Assembly (NCBI GenBank): GCA_003427395.1
Contig: BFEA01000020.1
Coordinates: 2,374,577 to 2,408,096, forward strand
DNA: 33,520 bases
Origin: Chara braunii
Lineage: Eukaryota > Streptophyta > Charophyceae > Charales > Characeae
Direction: 5' to 3'
Shown: one piece after another, positions 31,831-33,520 of the stretch
How positions within the stretch are numbered: the first letter of the stretch is position 1
Layout: the number at the start of each line of letters is the position of its first letter
Translations under genes and position numbers: made by a program
Notes under the pieces: model-generated
Seen by the model: only the letters and a program-made list of their open reading frames with translations
The model's database searches: none
Told to the model about the DNA's origin: nothing

Positions 31831-32431
31831 CATGGCTACGCCGGATCCGGACATTTCTGGACATGGAACTGGACCCGTGTCCGGTAGTTTCCGGACGTCC
31901 GGAATTCCGGACATTTCCGGACCTCCAGACATGGGGGGATCCGGACGGTCCGGATGTCTGGACAGGTCCGGAAATGTCCGGACCATTAAAAAAAAAAAAA
32001 ATCTGAAAAAAAAAAATGTTATGCAGAAAAACAATGTAGACCACTTTTGCCTCAGAGTCATGTCAGAATTCCTAACCAAACTTGAGTTAAAAAAGTCAAA
32101 AACTATAAAAAGCTTAAAAAAAGACTTTAAAAAGTGAAAAACACTAATAAAAGGTAATGAGTTATTCATAATATAAAACTTGGGGTTGTCTAATAAATTA
32201 TTATAGAGAGAGAGCATGTCCGGACCCCCCAAAAAAGCATAAACGGGCCTGAAAAACCCTCAAAACAATTTTGGGGGCTTGACTCCTCAATGGGGAAGGG
32301 TCCTGGGCTGTTTTTTTTTTTTTTTTTTTTCTCGACATTTGGCAGATCCGGACCGTCTGGACCGGACGTCCGGATTCCGGACCAAATCCGGGCGTCTGGA
32401 CGGCGGTCCGGACGTCCGGATCGTAGCCATG
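31831..32431 (+). mobile_element. Core-family short element E2 (TCCGGA arms)
   Basis: It starts CATGGCTACG and ends CGTAGCCATG, a perfect 10-bp inverted repeat. TAATTTTC is duplicated on each side (31823-31830 and 32432-32439). The left arm (to about 31985) has eleven CCGG cores, nine of them TCCGGA. The right arm (about 32345-32428) has seven, five of them TCCGGA (counts by eye). The interior core (ATGTTATGCAGAA .. AGAGTCA .. AATTCCTAACC .. GAGTTAAAA) matches E1, E3 and E4. An 8-bp duplication and a CA start suggest the hAT superfamily. No protein is encoded. Confidence 0.92.
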
Positions 32432-32439
32432 TAATTTTC

Positions 32440-32725
32440 ATTAGTATTATTCATTTTTAGTATTTGATTTTTATTTCAAATTTGGTAAAGAATTTTGATG
32501 TAACGTTGAGGCAAATGTTGTTTAGTTTATTTTTATGCATAACATATATGTTTTTTCAGAGTTTTTGGAGTTCTCTTTTTTTTTTTTTTTTTTTTTCCCT
32601 TTGGGTCCGCGTTTGGCCGAACGACCGAACGCGTCGAGAGAGGGTGCCGAACGTTCGGGGGTTCAACCCATCCCAAACGTCGGCAACATTGTATGGGGTT
32701 GTAGGGTTTTGAAAGCCCTACAGCC
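32440..32725 (-). mobile_element. Core-family element E4, minus orientation, CCGAACG arm
   Basis: The reverse complement of about 32443-32570 gives the family core (CTGAAAAAACATATATGTTATGCATAAA .. TTTGCCTCA .. AATTCTTTACC .. GAAATAAAA). Beyond a T-run (about 32576-32596) lies an arm with CCGAACG words: GGCCGAACGACCGAACGCG and GCCGAACGTTCGGGGG. E2 appears inserted in the core-side flank of E4, because both copies of the E2 target duplication adjoin E4-like AT-rich sequence. The opposite E4 arm was not found. An inverted repeat TGGGGTTGTAGGG/CCCTACAGCCCCA sits at 32693-32727. Confidence 0.6.
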
Positions 32726-32733
32726 CCATTTTT

Positions 32734-33186
32734 CTAGGCTGTTTTCCCGGGCGCCCGGACACTAACTTCTGCCCGGGTACACGCCCGGGTGCCAGGCCGG
32801 GCATGACCCCTGGGCAGGGTTTCGGGCAGCCCCCGCGACAAAAAAAAAAACAAAAAACTCAAAAAATTCCAGAAAAAAAAAAATGTTGTGTAGGATTGAA
32901 ATGCAAACCACGTTTAGCTGAGGGTCACATTATAATTCCTCACCGAATCGGAGATAAAAAAGAAAATAACAGAATCACACAAAGGAACACACTTTTAACT
33001 CCTCTTAGCTCCTTTAAAAATAATTTATACCCCCCTTTCCCCCCTTGACAGCCAACTCTCAAAAATTGAAACGAGCCTTGATTTGGGCTCCTCTGGGAAG
33101 GCACAGAAATTGCACGCTCGAGTACTTCGGGCGTCACGCCCGGGTGCTCGGCCGGGCAGGACCGGCCGGCGTGAGAATCTTCCTAG
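32734..33186 (+). mobile_element. Core-family short element E3 (CCCGGG arms)
   Basis: It starts CTAGGCTGTTTTCCCGGG and ends GAGAATCTTCCTAG. CCATTTTT is exactly duplicated (32726-32733 and 33187-33194). The arms hold repeated CCCGGG and GCCGGGC words. The right arm GGGCGTCACGCCCGGGTG parallels E1 (GGGCGTCACGCTCGGGTG). The interior core (ATGTTGTGTAGGATT .. GGGTCAC .. AATTCCTCACC .. GAGATAAAA, then TTGACAGCCAACTCTCA) is shared with E1 over about 250 bp and with E2 and E4 over about 100 bp. Confidence 0.9.
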
Positions 33187-33390
33187 CCATTTTTCTTTTT
33201 TTTTAATTTGACTTCATTTACGATTTGTAAAAAATAAAAAACAAAAATCTGTTAAAAATAAAAATAAAAATAAATAAAAGAAAAGCAGGATTTTTTTTTT
33301 TCCATTTTTTTCACGAGTGGTATGTCCTCCTAAAAATTTCCCCAAGATAATTGTTTGTTTTTTTTCTTTTTCTTCTTCTTCTGTGCTGTT

Positions 33391-33436
33391 TGATTGATTG
33401 ATTGATTGATTAATTGATTAATTGATTGATTGATTA
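33391..33436. repeat. (TTGA)n microsatellite
   Basis: A TGATTGAT run with TTAA interruptions. Confidence 0.95.
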
Positions 33437-33457
33437 GAATCTCACGGCCCTATGTGT

Positions 33458-33477
33458 GCGTGTGTGTGTATGTGTGT

Positions 33478-33520
<43 letters not shown>
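33458..33520. repeat. (TG)n microsatellite at the window end
   Basis: Imperfect, then pure, TG repeat that runs off the end of the window. Confidence 0.95.

Overview
The window looks like nuclear DNA from a large, repeat-rich eukaryotic genome. There are no operons or bacterial gene packing. Instead it holds long microsatellites, two retrotransposon classes, short hAT-like DNA elements, a 796-base assembly gap, and a cellular gene broken by a roughly 15 kb intron. The one cellular gene is a GH35 beta-galactosidase of the type with an HYFR..PEYW..RL start, as in animals and Arabidopsis BGAL17. With a Ty3 chromovirus beside it, a streptophyte alga such as Chara braunii is my best guess. That is inference, not proof.

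Layout. 1-575: microsatellite and unassigned DNA. 576-3336: a minus-strand LINE with ORF1 and the first part of its endonuclease but no reverse transcriptase. 3459-3798: an exact 151-bp duplication around an Illumina Nextera mate-pair junction adapter, so this part of the assembly is an artifact. 3800-15040: mostly anonymous DNA with simple repeats, local tandem duplications, a poly(A)-tailed retroposon end (about 11890-12414), a 1.1-kb repeat with TG...CA inverted ends (12942-14060), and two copies of a dispersed GC-rich repeat (7974-8240 and 14778-15036).

15376-30664, minus strand: two GH35 exons, 30533-30664 and 15376-15571. They join in phase at IHPE|YWRDR. The 14,961-bp intron between them holds the assembly gap, a diverged inverted copy of the 1.1-kb repeat, and a complete but dead Ty3/gypsy chromovirus (20281-29870). 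The chromovirus has about 1-kb LTRs, a PBS, a PPT, gag, protease, RT/RNase H, integrase and a chromodomain-like tail. It is inactivated by stops, frameshifts, a deletion inside RT/RNase H, and loss of key acidic residues. Its 5' LTR carries a 1,178-bp hAT-like element with an 8-bp target duplication, so the order is gene intron > chromovirus > hAT element.

29886-33194: a cluster of four related short elements that share an internal core of about 100 bp. Each has terminal arms built from its own GC-rich palindromic word (CCCGGG, TCCGGA or CCGAACG). Two have perfect 8-bp target duplications, and one is inserted inside another. This modular arm/core arrangement is the most interesting signal in the window.
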